A DNA stretch of 27,832 nucleotides from DASRSS01 sp035656335 (GCA_035656335.1 DASRSS010000019.1:1-27832), one strand, 5' to 3'. Counted from the first letter of the stretch, positions 1-8,224 are shown. Translations and numbers: made by a program. The notes: generated by a model not told the origin, from the sequence alone.

Positions 1-87
1 CGCCGTCAACGTCGCATACTCAGCACGATGCTCCAGCACCCGGCGCACCGCCCGCTCCTTCACCGCGGGATCGATCTTCTTCGGCAT
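1..87 (-). CDS. IS3-family transposase OrfA, N-terminal 29 codons (runs off the window)
   Basis: The minus strand encodes MPKKIDPAVKERAVRRVLEH followed by nine more residues before the window edge. This is the typical start of the small OrfA helix-turn-helix protein of IS3-type elements, which binds the element ends and is normally fused to the DDE integrase OrfB by frameshifting. The ATG at 85-87 is preceded by a good ribosome site (GGAAGGA, about 7 nt upstream). Only the 5' end is visible, so intactness cannot be judged. The gene reads away from the tRNA genes, leaving the upstream end of the element between 88 and about 140. Confidence 0.72.
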   Translation of the reverse strand, partial: MPKKIDPAVKERAVRRVLEHRAEYATLTA

Positions 88-140
88 GACGCCATCCTTC
101 CGGACTCAAAAGGAAGCGGCATGGAACCCGTACCGGTTCA
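88..140 (-). mobile_element. Probable upstream terminal region of the IS3-like element
   Basis: Read on the minus strand from position 140, the sequence starts TGAACCGGTACGGGTTCC. A TGA... terminus about 50 nt before the orfA start is the usual layout of IS3-family ends. The opposite end is outside the window, so neither the matching inverted repeat nor a target-site duplication can be checked. If right, the element lies about 50 bp beyond the 3' end of tRNA-Glu. Confidence 0.42.
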
Positions 141-191
141 CTACGAAGCGGCGAGAGAGTGCGGCCCAATGAATACGGGCCTTGCAACGTG

Positions 192-264
192 TAGCCCCAA
201 CGGGATTCGAACCCGTGCTACCGCCTTGAGAGGGCGGCGTCCTGGGCCACTAGACGATGGGGCC
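192..264 (-). tRNA. tRNA-Glu (anticodon CTC)
   Basis: The reverse complement folds as a full cloverleaf of 73 nt. The acceptor stem is GGCCCCA against TGGGGCT with discriminator A, the anticodon stem is CCGCC/GGCGG around the loop CTCTCAA (anticodon CTC), and the T arm carries GGTTCGAATCC. CCA is not encoded. It lies 36 nt downstream of tRNA-Gln and is probably processed from the same transcript. A weak GGCCC/GGGCC hairpin follows (about 165-185), with no T-run. Confidence 0.96.
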
Positions 265-300
265 CCAGATACTTCCGAACTGCATACTGCACACGCAGCG

Positions 301-372
301 CTGGGGTACCAGGACTCGAACCTAGACTAACTGAACCAGAATCAGTTGGGCTGCCAATTACCCCATACCCCA
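301..372 (-). tRNA. tRNA-Gln (anticodon CTG)
   Basis: The reverse complement is a 72-nt cloverleaf. The acceptor stem is TGGGGTA/TACCCCA with discriminator G, the anticodon stem is ACTGA/TCAGT around TTCTGGT (anticodon CTG), and the T loop is GGTTCGAGTCC. It is the first gene of a two-tRNA unit. Many actinobacteria lack glutaminyl-tRNA synthetase and charge this tRNA through GluRS plus GatCAB; gltX is about 6.4 kb away in this window. Confidence 0.96.
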
Positions 373-413
373 AGGGTCAGCCCGGGCTGCGCTGCATCCC
401 GAACCGAAAAGCG

Positions 414-443
414 AGTCTACCGGACGCGTCCGAGCGGCTCCAA
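414..443 (-). promoter_or_regulatory. Promoter of the tRNA-Gln/tRNA-Glu unit
   Basis: On the minus strand TTGGAG (438-443) and TAGACT (414-419) are separated by 18 nt. The predicted transcript start is about 35-40 nt before mature tRNA-Gln. The -10 fits TANNNT well; the -35 is weak. The stretch 373-475 contains nothing else that I recognise. Confidence 0.5.
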
Positions 444-475
444 ACCACACCCGTCACCGCGGCGCGTCGACCCGG

Positions 476-1384
476 CTACGCCTCGATCCGCTCGGGGTCG
501 GGCGCGCTGGCGGTCGTCTGCCGCTCGGGGTCGGGTGCGCTCGCGGCTGGCGCGCTCGCCGCGGCCCGCGCCTCGTAGGCGGCGCGCTCCGGCGAGTGCA
601 CACCGGTCGACAGCGCGCGGTCGGCGCCGCCGAGCCGTCCGATCAGCTCGGTGAGCCGGCGCGGGAAGACGCGGGTGATGTTGGTGACCGGCCCGAGGTA
701 CTTCGGCACGTACACGTCGAAGCGCGGCTTGCGCAGCACCTCGACGATCGCCCGAGCGACGTCCTCGGCTTCGATCATCGCGCTCATCCGGGTGTCCTTG
801 AGCCCGGCCGACAACTCGGTGCGCACGATCGTCGGCATCACGCAGCTGACGTCCACACCCGTACCGCGCAGCTCCAGGTGCACGGCCTCGGATAGTCCGA
901 CCACGCCGTGCTTGGTCGCGCAGTAGGTCGCGCCGCCGGGAACGCCGAGCTTGCCGGCCATGGACGCGATGTTGACGATGTGGCCGCTGCCGCGCGGCTT
1001 CATCCGGCGGACGGCCTCGCGCGTGCCGTGGATGACCGCCGACAGGTTGACCGCGATGATCCGCGCCGTGGCCTCGTCCGACTCCTCGTCGAGGTTCGCG
1101 AGCGGCATGATCCCGGCGTTGTTGATCAAAACGTCGATCGGGCCGAGCTGCTGCTCGACCTTGTCCAGGAACGCGGTGAAGCCGGCATGGTCGATCACGT
1201 TCAGCGGCAGGCCGATCGCCTGCCCGCCGAGCTGACCGGCCGTGCGGGCGGCGAGCTCACCGTCCACGTCACCGATGGCGACGCAGGCGCCGTCGTCAAC
1301 GAGCATCCGCGCCGTCGCCGCGCCGATCCCGCGACCACCACCGGTGATCACCACGACCTTGCCCGCCAGAGACCTGACCGTCAT
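476..1384 (-). CDS. SDR-family NAD(P)-dependent oxidoreductase
   Basis: A 302-residue classical short-chain dehydrogenase/reductase, likely oxidising or reducing a hydroxyl/keto group on a lipid- or steroid-like substrate with NAD(P). Visible are the dinucleotide motif TGGGRGIG (residues 14-21), the structural NNAG, a catalytic Ser in NIASMAG and YCATK carrying the Tyr/Lys pair. The ATG at 1384 follows GGGGTGG; an upstream in-frame extension has no SDR similarity and was excluded. The C-terminus beyond the fold is low-complexity (Ala/Ser/Pro/Glu) and contains ASAPDPER twice. It diverges from an AraC-type regulator with a 117-nt gap, suggesting that protein may control it. The exact substrate cannot be read from sequence. 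Confidence 0.88.
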   Translation of the reverse strand: MTVRSLAGKVVVITGGGRGIGAATARMLVDDGACVAIGDVDGELAARTAGQLGGQAIGLPLNVIDHAGFTAFLDKVEQQLGPIDVLINNAGIMPLANLDEESDEATARIIAVNLSAVIHGTREAVRRMKPRGSGHIVNIASMAGKLGVPGGATYCATKHGVVGLSEAVHLELRGTGVDVSCVMPTIVRTELSAGLKDTRMSAMIEAEDVARAIVEVLRKPRFDVYVPKYLGPVTNITRVFPRRLTELIGRLGGADRALSTGVHSPERAAYEARAAASAPAASAPDPERQTTASAPDPERIEA

Positions 1385-1501
1385 CTGCACCACCCCGCAA
1401 CGATCCTGGCGCGGATCGGCCGCGAAGCCAACAGCTGGCGGCAAAGTCCTTCGCCCACCGGCTGATACCGTCGCCCCCACCGACCCGAGCCAGAGCGAGC
1501 C

Positions 1502-2509
1502 ATGACCTCCCGCACCGTTCCCGTGACGTTCGTCCGGGCCGCGATCGCGGCGGCGGCCACCCGGGGCGTGGACCTCGCGCCGGTCGCCGCCGAGGCGGGC
1601 ATCCCCGCCGCCCTGCTGGCTGACGACCGGGGCCGCTGCACGCACGCACAGGTCACCGCGTTCGTCCGCGGCATGTGGCGGCTGAGCGAGGACGAGCTGT
1701 TCGGCATAGGACGCGGCCCGATGCCGAACGGGACGTTCAGGCTGCTCTGCTACGCGTTGATCAGCGCGCCGGACCTGGGCACCGTGTTCACCCGGCTCAC
1801 CGAGTTCGGGCCGGCCCTGCCGGCGCTACCCGGTTTCGTCGTCGCGACGCGGGATGGCACGACCCGCGTGGACGTCGACCTGTCCGGGAGCGAGGACCCG
1901 TACCACCTGCTGACCGACTTCCTGCTCATGTTCGTGCACCGGTTCAGCGGCTGGCTGATCGGCACGCGGATCGCGCTGCACCTGGTCGAGCTGCCGTACC
2001 CGCAGCCGGAGAACGCCGCCGAGTACGACCTGATCTTCGGTGCTCCGATCCGGTTCGGCGCCGCGCGGCCGGCGCTGGAGTTCCCGTCGTCGGTGCTGAC
2101 CCAGCCGATCCTGCGCAACGAACGGGACCTGGAGGCGTACCTGCAGCACTCTCCCGCCGACCTGCTCGCGCGCCGCGACTACGGCACCACCCTGTCCGAC
2201 CGCGTGCGCCGCATCCTGGAGCAAGGCCTGCAGGGCGAATGGCCGAGTGCGGCAGACGTCGCGACACGGCTCGCGATCAGTCCGCAGCACGTCCGTAGGC
2301 TGCTGCGGGACGAGGGCACCTCCCTCGCCGGGATCAAGGAGGAGCTGTTGCGCGACGCGGCAATCGCCGGTCTGGCACGCGGTGAGACGGTGCCCGCACT
2401 GTCGGCACGTCTCGGCTTCTCCGAGCCCAGCGCGTTCCGGCGCGCGTTCAAGCGCTGGACGGGCGCCAACCCGTCGGCGTACCAGTCCGAACAGGCGGCC
2501 GGCCGATGA
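1502..2509 (+). CDS. AraC-family transcriptional regulator
   Basis: A 335-residue DNA-binding regulator. Residues about 15-200 match the arabinose-binding-like N-terminal domain found in many actinobacterial AraC proteins (often beside lipid-degradation genes); residues about 240-330 form the double helix-turn-helix, ending in the typical GFSEPSAFRRAFKRWTGANP signature. The ATG at 1502 has only a weak ribosome site. It is divergent from the SDR gene, and its stop overlaps the start of the next gene by 4 nt (ATGA), so the two are translationally coupled. The ligand is unknown. The 1385-1501 intergenic region shows no convincing palindrome. Confidence 0.88.
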   Translation: MTSRTVPVTFVRAAIAAAATRGVDLAPVAAEAGIPAALLADDRGRCTHAQVTAFVRGMWRLSEDELFGIGRGPMPNGTFRLLCYALISAPDLGTVFTRLTEFGPALPALPGFVVATRDGTTRVDVDLSGSEDPYHLLTDFLLMFVHRFSGWLIGTRIALHLVELPYPQPENAAEYDLIFGAPIRFGAARPALEFPSSVLTQPILRNERDLEAYLQHSPADLLARRDYGTTLSDRVRRILEQGLQGEWPSAADVATRLAISPQHVRRLLRDEGTSLAGIKEELLRDAAIAGLARGETVPALSARLGFSEPSAFRRAFKRWTGANPSAYQSEQAAGR

Positions 2510-3012
2510 CGCGCCCGCCCGGCGAACCGCGCTGGACGCTGCCGCGCGTGCTGTTCATCGCCGGCGTGGTGGTCGCGATAGCCGCCGTCGTCAGCTGGGT
2601 GACCGTCGACACGAACAACGGCGGCGGCAATTCCGCCAGCGGGTGTCACGTGCCCGCGCACGCGAAGGCCGGCACCCAGCCGCTACCCACACTGATTTCC
2701 ACGCTCGCGACACCGCTCGGCGCGCCGGACGCGTCCTTCACCGAGGATTCCGGCGGCGTCACCGTCTACGGCTACTGCTACGACGTCGTCGACGGCAGCG
2801 CCGTCGCGTCGACGGTCGACCAGCTGCGCCGGCTCGACTACGACGCCTCGCCCGGGCAGAACCCCACCGAGCAGATCAACTTCACCGCGAAGGACGAGAC
2901 GCCGGCCGCGGTGAGCGTGAGCGTCGGCGGCGACCTGGACATCAGCCATCCCGTCGCGGGCACCAAGGGAGCGCTGTCGATCGTGTGGACCGACAGCGAC
3001 GTGAGCCAATAG
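2506..3012 (+). CDS. Small membrane-anchored protein of unknown function
   Basis: A 168-residue protein I do not recognise. A short N-terminal stretch is followed by one hydrophobic helix (about residues 14-34), a Gly/Asn/Ser linker and a roughly 120-residue domain that should lie outside the membrane. Two cysteines (47 and 91) could form a disulfide. The helix is probably a signal anchor. The ATG overlaps the TGA of the AraC gene (ATGA), so expression is tied to that regulator. It converges with the aldehyde dehydrogenase gene with no spacer (stops at 3012 and 3013). Confidence 0.7.
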   Translation: MTRPPGEPRWTLPRVLFIAGVVVAIAAVVSWVTVDTNNGGGNSASGCHVPAHAKAGTQPLPTLISTLATPLGAPDASFTEDSGGVTVYGYCYDVVDGSAVASTVDQLRRLDYDASPGQNPTEQINFTAKDETPAAVSVSVGGDLDISHPVAGTKGALSIVWTDSDVSQ

Positions 3013-4530
3013 CTACTTGGTGCCGCGCCGTTTCGCGTACCGGAACTTGATGAACCCGGCCAGCTTCTTGTACTGGTCGTCCGGCCGCGGGAACGTGGCG
3101 ACCTCCTTGCCCATCGAGAACTTCTTGCGCGTGGTCGCCTTCGGGCTGGTGAACTCGCGCAGGCCGTCGTCGCCGTGGAAACGTCCGAACCCGCTGTCAC
3201 CGACACCGCCGAACGGCACCGACGGCATGCCGACGAACGTCAGCACCGAGTTGATCGTGGTGCCGCCGGCGCGCAGCCGGTTCGCGATCTCGCGGCCGCG
3301 CTTGGCCGAGAACACCGACGAACCGAGGCCGAACGCCGTCCCGTTCGCGCGGGCGATGGCCTCGTCGGTGTCGCGCACCGTGTTGATCACGATCACCGGG
3401 CCGAACGTCTCCTCCTGCACGGCCGAGCAGTCCTCGGGGACGTCGACCAGCACGATCGGGTCGATGTAGGGCGGGCGGATCGAGTCCAGCCCGCCGACCA
3501 GCGCGGTGGCACCGGCGGCGAGCGCGTCCGTGACGTGCCGGCGGACGATCTCGATCTGTCCGGGCAGCGTCATCGGCCCGTAGTCGGCGCCCGGCTCGAG
3601 GCCGACCTTGATCGCCTCGACGCGCGCCTTCACCTTGGCCAGGAACGCGTCCCGCACCGACTGCACGACGTACACGCGCTCGACACACACGCAGCCCTGG
3701 CCCGAGTGGAACAGCCCGCCCCACACGACACCCTCGGCCGCGGCGTCGAGGTTCGCGTCCTCGGCGACGACGGTGGCGTCCTTGCCGCCGAGCTCGAGCA
3801 GCACAGGCGTCAGGTTCTCGGCGCACGCGGCCATCACCCGCTTGCCGGTCGGGACGGAGCCGGTGAAGGCCAGCTTGTCGACGCCCGACTTGCACAGCGC
3901 GGCGCCGGTCTCGCCGAAGCCGGTGATCCAGCTGACCAGGCCCTCGGGCGCATCCGGGTTCGCCTTGTAGAACGACTCGACGGCATACACGCCGGTCGCC
4001 GACGCGTACTCGCTCGGCTTGACGATCACCGCGTTGCCCGCGGCGAGCGCGTACGCCATGCCGCAGAACGGCGTGTAGAGCGGGAAGTTCCACGGCGCGA
4101 TCACGCCGACGACCCCGAGCGGGCGGTAGCCGACGCTCGCGGAGAAGTTGAGCATCGCCATCCCGGCCGGCACCTTGCGCTCGCGCAGCACGCGACGCGC
4201 GTGCGCCGCCGCCCAGCGGATGTCCTCGAGCGACGCGATCAGCTCGGCCTGGACGTCGCCACGCGCCTTGCCGGTCTCGTCGTAGCCGAGCTGGCACATC
4301 TCGTCGGCGTGCTGCGCCAGCCACGAGAGCCAGCGGTTCATCCGCTTCTTGCGGCCGTCGAAGCCGAGCTGCTGCCACCACTGCTGGGCGACGCGTCCCT
4401 TGGCGATCCGCTCGGCGATCTCCGCGGCCGTGTGCACCGGGTAGGTGCCGACGTGGGCTCCCGTCGCGGGGTGGGTCAGGTCGAACGTCTGCACGCCGGT
4501 TGCGGCGTCTGGAGTGAGCTGAGCGGTCAC
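3013..4530 (-). CDS. Aldehyde dehydrogenase family protein
   Basis: A 505-residue NAD(P)-dependent aldehyde dehydrogenase that oxidises an aldehyde to its acid. The family residues are present: PWNFP with Asn148, Lys171 in the cofactor site (KPSE), FTGS near 223, Glu246 in LELGGK, nucleophile Cys280 in GQGC, and QEETFGPV. The C-terminus is slightly extended and basic. The start is GTG at 4530, preceded by GAGGA about 9 nt upstream. It lies 73 nt downstream of the acyl-CoA dehydrogenase on the same strand, with a KstR-like palindrome in the gap, which suggests lipid or sterol side-chain catabolism. The substrate is not identifiable; coniferyl or fatty aldehydes are alternatives. Confidence 0.9.
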   Translation of the reverse strand: MTAQLTPDAATGVQTFDLTHPATGAHVGTYPVHTAAEIAERIAKGRVAQQWWQQLGFDGRKKRMNRWLSWLAQHADEMCQLGYDETGKARGDVQAELIASLEDIRWAAAHARRVLRERKVPAGMAMLNFSASVGYRPLGVVGVIAPWNFPLYTPFCGMAYALAAGNAVIVKPSEYASATGVYAVESFYKANPDAPEGLVSWITGFGETGAALCKSGVDKLAFTGSVPTGKRVMAACAENLTPVLLELGGKDATVVAEDANLDAAAEGVVWGGLFHSGQGCVCVERVYVVQSVRDAFLAKVKARVEAIKVGLEPGADYGPMTLPGQIEIVRRHVTDALAAGATALVGGLDSIRPPYIDPIVLVDVPEDCSAVQEETFGPVIVINTVRDTDEAIARANGTAFGLGSSVFSAKRGREIANRLRAGGTTINSVLTFVGMPSVPFGGVGDSGFGRFHGDDGLREFTSPKATTRKKFSMGKEVATFPRPDDQYKKLAGFIKFRYAKRRGTK

Positions 4531-4560
4531 GGCTGCCGTCCTCGTTCGGGTCGTCCAAAC

Positions 4561-4574
4561 AAGAACACGTTACA
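4561..4574. promoter_or_regulatory. KstR-like TetR operator candidate
   Basis: The 14 bp AAGAACACGTTACA fits the published KstR motif TnnAACnnGTTnnA except for the first base. It lies in the 73-nt gap between the acyl-CoA dehydrogenase and aldehyde dehydrogenase genes, 31 nt before the latter's start. KstR represses lipid and cholesterol catabolic genes in actinobacteria. No KstR gene is in the window; related TetR proteins can use similar boxes. Confidence 0.35.
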
Positions 4575-4603
4575 GTTTCGTGGCGGCGAGCGCGATACCC
4601 CGG

Positions 4604-5761
4604 CTACAGGAAGCGGGAGATGATCTCCTTCATGATCTCGTTCGTCCCGCCGTAGATCTTCTGGATCCGCGAATCGGTGTAGATCTTGGAGATCGGGTAC
4701 TCCTGCATGTACCCGTAGCCGCCGAACAGCTGCAGACACTCGTCCGCGACGTCGCACTGCGCCTGGGTCAGCCACCACTTGGCCATCGACGCGGTCGCGA
4801 CGTCCAGCTCGCCGGCGATGTGCTTGGCGATGCAGTCGTCGATGAACACGCGCGCGATCTTGGCGGTCGTCGCGACCTCGGCGAGCTTGAACTTGGTGTT
4901 CTGGAAGTTGAAGACCGGCTTGCCGAACGCGTGCCGGTCCTTGGTGTATTTGAGCGTCTCGGCGAGCGCGGTCTCGATGGTCGCGGCGGCAGCGACCGCG
5001 AGCACCAGCCGCTCCTGCTGGAGCTGCTGCATGAGCTGGATGAAGCCCTGGCCCTCGAGCTCGCCGAGCAGGTTGGACGTCGGCACGTGCACCCCGTCGA
5101 AGAACAGCTCGGCGGTGTCCTGCCCGTGCTGGCCGATCTTCTTGAGCACACGGCCGCGCGCGAATCCCCCGCCGTTCTCGACGGTTTCGGTCTCGACCGC
5201 GATTAGCGAGATGCCGGCGGCCTGGTTCTCCGGGTCGGTCTTCGCGACGGTGAGGATCAGGTTGGCCAGCAGCCCGTTGGAGATGAACGTCTTCGAACCG
5301 TCGAGCACGTAGTCGGAACCGGTCTTGATCGCCTTGGTCTTGACGTTCTGCAGGTCCGAGCCCGTGCCGGGTTCGGTCATCGCAATCGCGCCGACCAGCT
5401 CGCCGCTGGCCAGTTTCGGCAGCCAGCGCTGCTTCTGCTCCTCGGTGCCGTAGTTGAGCACGTAGTGGGCGACGATCGTGCTGTGCACCGCGGTGCCCAG
5501 GCTGCCGGCGCCGGCGCGCACCTGCTCCTCGGCTACGACCGCCTCGTGTGCGAACGTCCCGCCACCGCCGCCGTACTCCTCGGGGATGGACGGGCACAGC
5601 AGGCCGAGCGAGCCGGCCTTGAGCCAGATCTCGCGGTCGACGTGCTGCTGCTCGGCCCAGCGCTCCTCGTGCGGCGCGCACTCCTTCTCGAAGAACGTGC
5701 GGGCGAGGTCGCGGAACGCCTCGATGTCGTCGTCACTCCAGCTGGGGCGGCTTGCGGGCAT
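4604..5761 (-). CDS. Acyl-CoA dehydrogenase
   Basis: A 385-residue FAD-dependent acyl-CoA dehydrogenase, introducing a 2,3-double bond into an acyl-CoA and passing electrons to ETF. It has the N-terminal helical domain, the middle beta domain signature AMTEPGTGSD (about 127-136), and the C-terminal helical domain ending KIYGGTNEIMKE. The position that holds the catalytic Glu of medium-chain enzymes (IYEGT) is Gly here; Glu250 in QQERLVLA lies at the isovaleryl-CoA/long-chain position and is the likely base. I chose ATG 5761 because GGAAGGTG precedes it; upstream in-frame codons look non-coding. It is probably co-expressed with the downstream aldehyde dehydrogenase. Confidence 0.92.
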   Translation of the reverse strand: MPASRPSWSDDDIEAFRDLARTFFEKECAPHEERWAEQQHVDREIWLKAGSLGLLCPSIPEEYGGGGGTFAHEAVVAEEQVRAGAGSLGTAVHSTIVAHYVLNYGTEEQKQRWLPKLASGELVGAIAMTEPGTGSDLQNVKTKAIKTGSDYVLDGSKTFISNGLLANLILTVAKTDPENQAAGISLIAVETETVENGGGFARGRVLKKIGQHGQDTAELFFDGVHVPTSNLLGELEGQGFIQLMQQLQQERLVLAVAAAATIETALAETLKYTKDRHAFGKPVFNFQNTKFKLAEVATTAKIARVFIDDCIAKHIAGELDVATASMAKWWLTQAQCDVADECLQLFGGYGYMQEYPISKIYTDSRIQKIYGGTNEIMKEIISRFL

Positions 5762-5843
5762 GCGGGCAGCACCTTCCACTCGGTCGTCTGCCGCGACGAT
5801 ATGCCGTCCGCCGGTGGCTGTCCTATGACCGCGCCGCGCGCAT

Positions 5844-5860
5844 CGCGCCACCGTGGCGCG
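5844..5860 (-). terminator. Hairpin just after the alpha/beta hydrolase
   Basis: CGCGCCA and TGGCGCG form a 7-bp stem with a CCG loop, starting about 10 nt beyond the hydrolase stop. No T-run follows, so it may be an imperfect or Rho-assisted terminator, or simply a GC-rich palindrome. Confidence 0.3.
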
Positions 5861-5869
5861 CAGAAGCGC

Positions 5870-6718
5870 TCAGCCGGCGAGCGCGCGCGCCGGGCTGCCC
5901 AGGAACGGGAGCACCGTGGCCAGCAGCCGTTCCGGCGCGTCCAGCTGCGGGCAGTGACCGCAACCGCTGATCACCGCGGCCCCACGGCGCCCGCGCGCCT
6001 GGCGGCTCGGCACCAGCCGGTCGTGCCGTCCCCAGACCTGCAGCGTGGGGACGGTGCAGCGCGCCAGCACCTGGTCCAGGTGCAAGGTGCGCAGCTCGCG
6101 CAGCAGCTCGCGGGCGATGTCGCCGAGGCCGAACAGCCGGTCGCGGTCGGCGTACACGTCGAAGTAGTCGTGCAGGACGGCGGGGTCGAGGGCGCCGGGA
6201 CGAGGCGTGGCCGCGTGCGCGTAGATCCAGCCGAAACCGCGCTGGAGCACCGGCACGGGAACCGGCGCGAGGCCGGCGCGCAGCGCGGTGACGGCCGGAC
6301 GGGTCGCGGCCGCGCGCCACGCGAGCGGGACGCCCTGCATGCCGGGCATGCCGATCATCACGATCCGGTCGGTGCGCTCGCAGTGCTTCTCGGCGAACAC
6401 CGCGGCGACGCAGCCACCCATCGAGTTGCCGATCAGCCGCACTGGTTCGCGGACGTCCAGCGCGTCGAGCACCTCGGCGACGACGTCCGCGTAGCCGGCA
6501 ACGAGCGGCTTCGTCCACGGTCGGGTGCTGCGGCCGTGGCCGGGCAGGTCGAGCGCGATCACGCGGTAGCGCTCGGCCAGCGGCGGCACGATGCGGCGCC
6601 AGGTGTTGGCGTTGTCGGAGAAGCCGTGCAGCAGGACGACCGGCTCGACGGCATCGCCGCTCGTGCACGCAGTGTCCGTTACGTGCACACCGTCGATGTC
6701 GAGCTCGTCCATGGCCAT
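5870..6718 (-). CDS. Alpha/beta-fold hydrolase
   Basis: A 282-residue serine hydrolase of the alpha/beta fold. Visible are the oxyanion motif LLHGFSDN (about 29-36), the nucleophile elbow GNSMGG with Ser99, Asp233 in GRHDRLV and His255 in GCGHCPQLD, so the catalytic triad is complete. The family contains esterases, lactonases and meta-cleavage product hydrolases; the DxPGHGRS segment resembles the last group, but substrate cannot be assigned. The start may be ATG 6718 or the second ATG two codons on. It lies 57 nt downstream of gltX on the same strand. Confidence 0.87.
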   Translation of the reverse strand: MAMDELDIDGVHVTDTACTSGDAVEPVVLLHGFSDNANTWRRIVPPLAERYRVIALDLPGHGRSTRPWTKPLVAGYADVVAEVLDALDVREPVRLIGNSMGGCVAAVFAEKHCERTDRIVMIGMPGMQGVPLAWRAAATRPAVTALRAGLAPVPVPVLQRGFGWIYAHAATPRPGALDPAVLHDYFDVYADRDRLFGLGDIARELLRELRTLHLDQVLARCTVPTLQVWGRHDRLVPSRQARGRRGAAVISGCGHCPQLDAPERLLATVLPFLGSPARALAG

Positions 6719-6775
6719 GCCATCGGTCTACCCGGCACGGCACATGAGCGCACGAAGGCGCGCAGGTTCGTTATT

Positions 6776-8224
6776 TCAGCCGCGGCGCGCCGCGTGCAGG
6801 CGGGCCAGGGACCGCTCGCGGCCCAGGATCTGCATCGACTCGAACAGCGGCGGCGACACCGTGCTGCCCGTGACGGCGACGCGGATCGGGCCGAACGCGT
6901 GGCGTGGCTTCAGCCCGAGGCCCTCGACCAGGGCGGCGCGCAGTGCTGCCTCGATCGCCTCGTGCGACCAGTCCGCCAGCTCCCCCAGCGCGGGCAGTGC
7001 CGCAGCGAGGACGTCCTGCCCGGCCTCACCCAACTGCTTCGCCGCGGCGGTCTCGTCGATCGCGAACTCCTTCTCGTCGACGAGCAGGAAGCGCATCATG
7101 TCCAGGCCCTCGAGCAGCGTCGACGTGCGCTCCTGGACGAGCGGCGCGGCGGCCTTGATCACGTCGTCGTGCCCGGTGACGCCGGCACGCGCGGCGAGCA
7201 CGAGCAGCCGGCGGGCGAACTCGTCCGCAGCCAGCTCACGCAGGTAGTGCCCGTTGAGCCAGTTGAGCTTGTCGATGTCGAAAACCGGTCCGACGGTGTT
7301 CACGCGCGACCACTCGAAGCTCGCGCTGAACTGCTCGAACCCGAAGACCTCCTCGTCACCGGGCTGGCCGTAGCCGAGCAGGGCGAGGAAGTTCACCAGC
7401 GCCTCGGGCAGGTAACCCTGCTCGACGAACCAGGTGAGCCGGGCGGCCGGGTTCTTGCGCTTGGAGATCTTCGACTTGTCCGTGTTGCGCAGCAGCGGCA
7501 TGTGCGCGAACTCGGGCGCCTCGAAACCCAGCCAGCGGTAGAGCAGCAGGTGCTTCGGCGTGGACGAGATCCACTCCTCGCCGCGCACGACGTGCGTGAT
7601 GCCCATCAGGTGGTCGTCCACGACGACGGCGAGGTGATACGTGGGGAATCCGTCGGCCTTGAGGATCACCTGGTCGTCCGGCCGCGGCGCGGACACCTCG
7701 CCGCGAATCACGTCCGTGAACGTGAGCGGTACGTCGTCGGGGATCAGCATGCGCACGACGGGCGTGTCGGTCGTGCCGCCGAGTGCCTTGCGCTCCTCCT
7801 CGGTCTTGCCGAGGCAGAGCCGGTCGTAGCCGGTCGGCCGCTTCTCCTTGCGCTGCTGGTCGCGCATCTCGGCCAGCCGCTCCTGGCTGCACCAGCAGCG
7901 GTACGCCTTGCCGTCGGCGAGCAGCTGGTCCACGAACGGCTGGTAGGTGTCCAGCCGCTCGGACTGCCGGTACGGCGCGTACGGGCCGCCGATGTCCGGG
8001 CCCTCGTCCCAGGTCAGGTCCAGCCAGCGCAGCGTGTCGTAGATCTGCTGCTCGCTGTCGGCCTGGAACCGGGCGCGGTCGGTGTCCTCGATGCGCAGCA
8101 CGAACTGGCCGCCGTGCCGGCGCACGAACGCCAGGTTGAACAGCGACATGTAGGCGGTGCCGACATGCGGGTCGCCGGTCGGTGACGGCGCGACGCGCAG
8201 CCGCGGCGGCTTCACCGCGGTCAC
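6776..8224 (-). CDS. gltX: Glutamyl-tRNA synthetase
   Basis: A 482-residue class I synthetase that attaches glutamate to tRNA-Glu, and in many actinobacteria also to tRNA-Gln for later amidation. The HIGH-type motif is in APSPTGDPHVGTAY near the N-terminus, and the KMSKS equivalent is KISKRKNP. Length is normal for bacterial GluRS. The GTG start at 8224 overlaps the TGA of the upstream FAH-family gene (GTGA), showing translational coupling; reading further upstream only enters the other gene's frame. The tRNA-Gln and tRNA-Glu genes lie about 6 kb downstream, separated by accessory genes. Confidence 0.97.
   Translation of the reverse strand: MTAVKPPRLRVAPSPTGDPHVGTAYMSLFNLAFVRRHGGQFVLRIEDTDRARFQADSEQQIYDTLRWLDLTWDEGPDIGGPYAPYRQSERLDTYQPFVDQLLADGKAYRCWCSQERLAEMRDQQRKEKRPTGYDRLCLGKTEEERKALGGTTDTPVVRMLIPDDVPLTFTDVIRGEVSAPRPDDQVILKADGFPTYHLAVVVDDHLMGITHVVRGEEWISSTPKHLLLYRWLGFEAPEFAHMPLLRNTDKSKISKRKNPAARLTWFVEQGYLPEALVNFLALLGYGQPGDEEVFGFEQFSASFEWSRVNTVGPVFDIDKLNWLNGHYLRELAADEFARRLLVLAARAGVTGHDDVIKAAAPLVQERTSTLLEGLDMMRFLLVDEKEFAIDETAAAKQLGEAGQDVLAAALPALGELADWSHEAIEAALRAALVEGLGLKPRHAFGPIRVAVTGSTVSPPLFESMQILGRERSLARLHAARRG

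Noticed and set aside
3175..4623. A 482-codon plus-strand open frame opposite the aldehyde dehydrogenase
   Set aside because: The opposite strand encodes a complete aldehyde dehydrogenase with all catalytic motifs; this frame has no recognisable family and biased composition.
5465..8185. A 906-codon open frame on the plus strand
   Set aside because: It lies opposite the acyl-CoA dehydrogenase, hydrolase and gltX, and its product is a run of His/Arg/Val-rich sequence without motifs. Long antisense open frames are normal in high-GC DNA.
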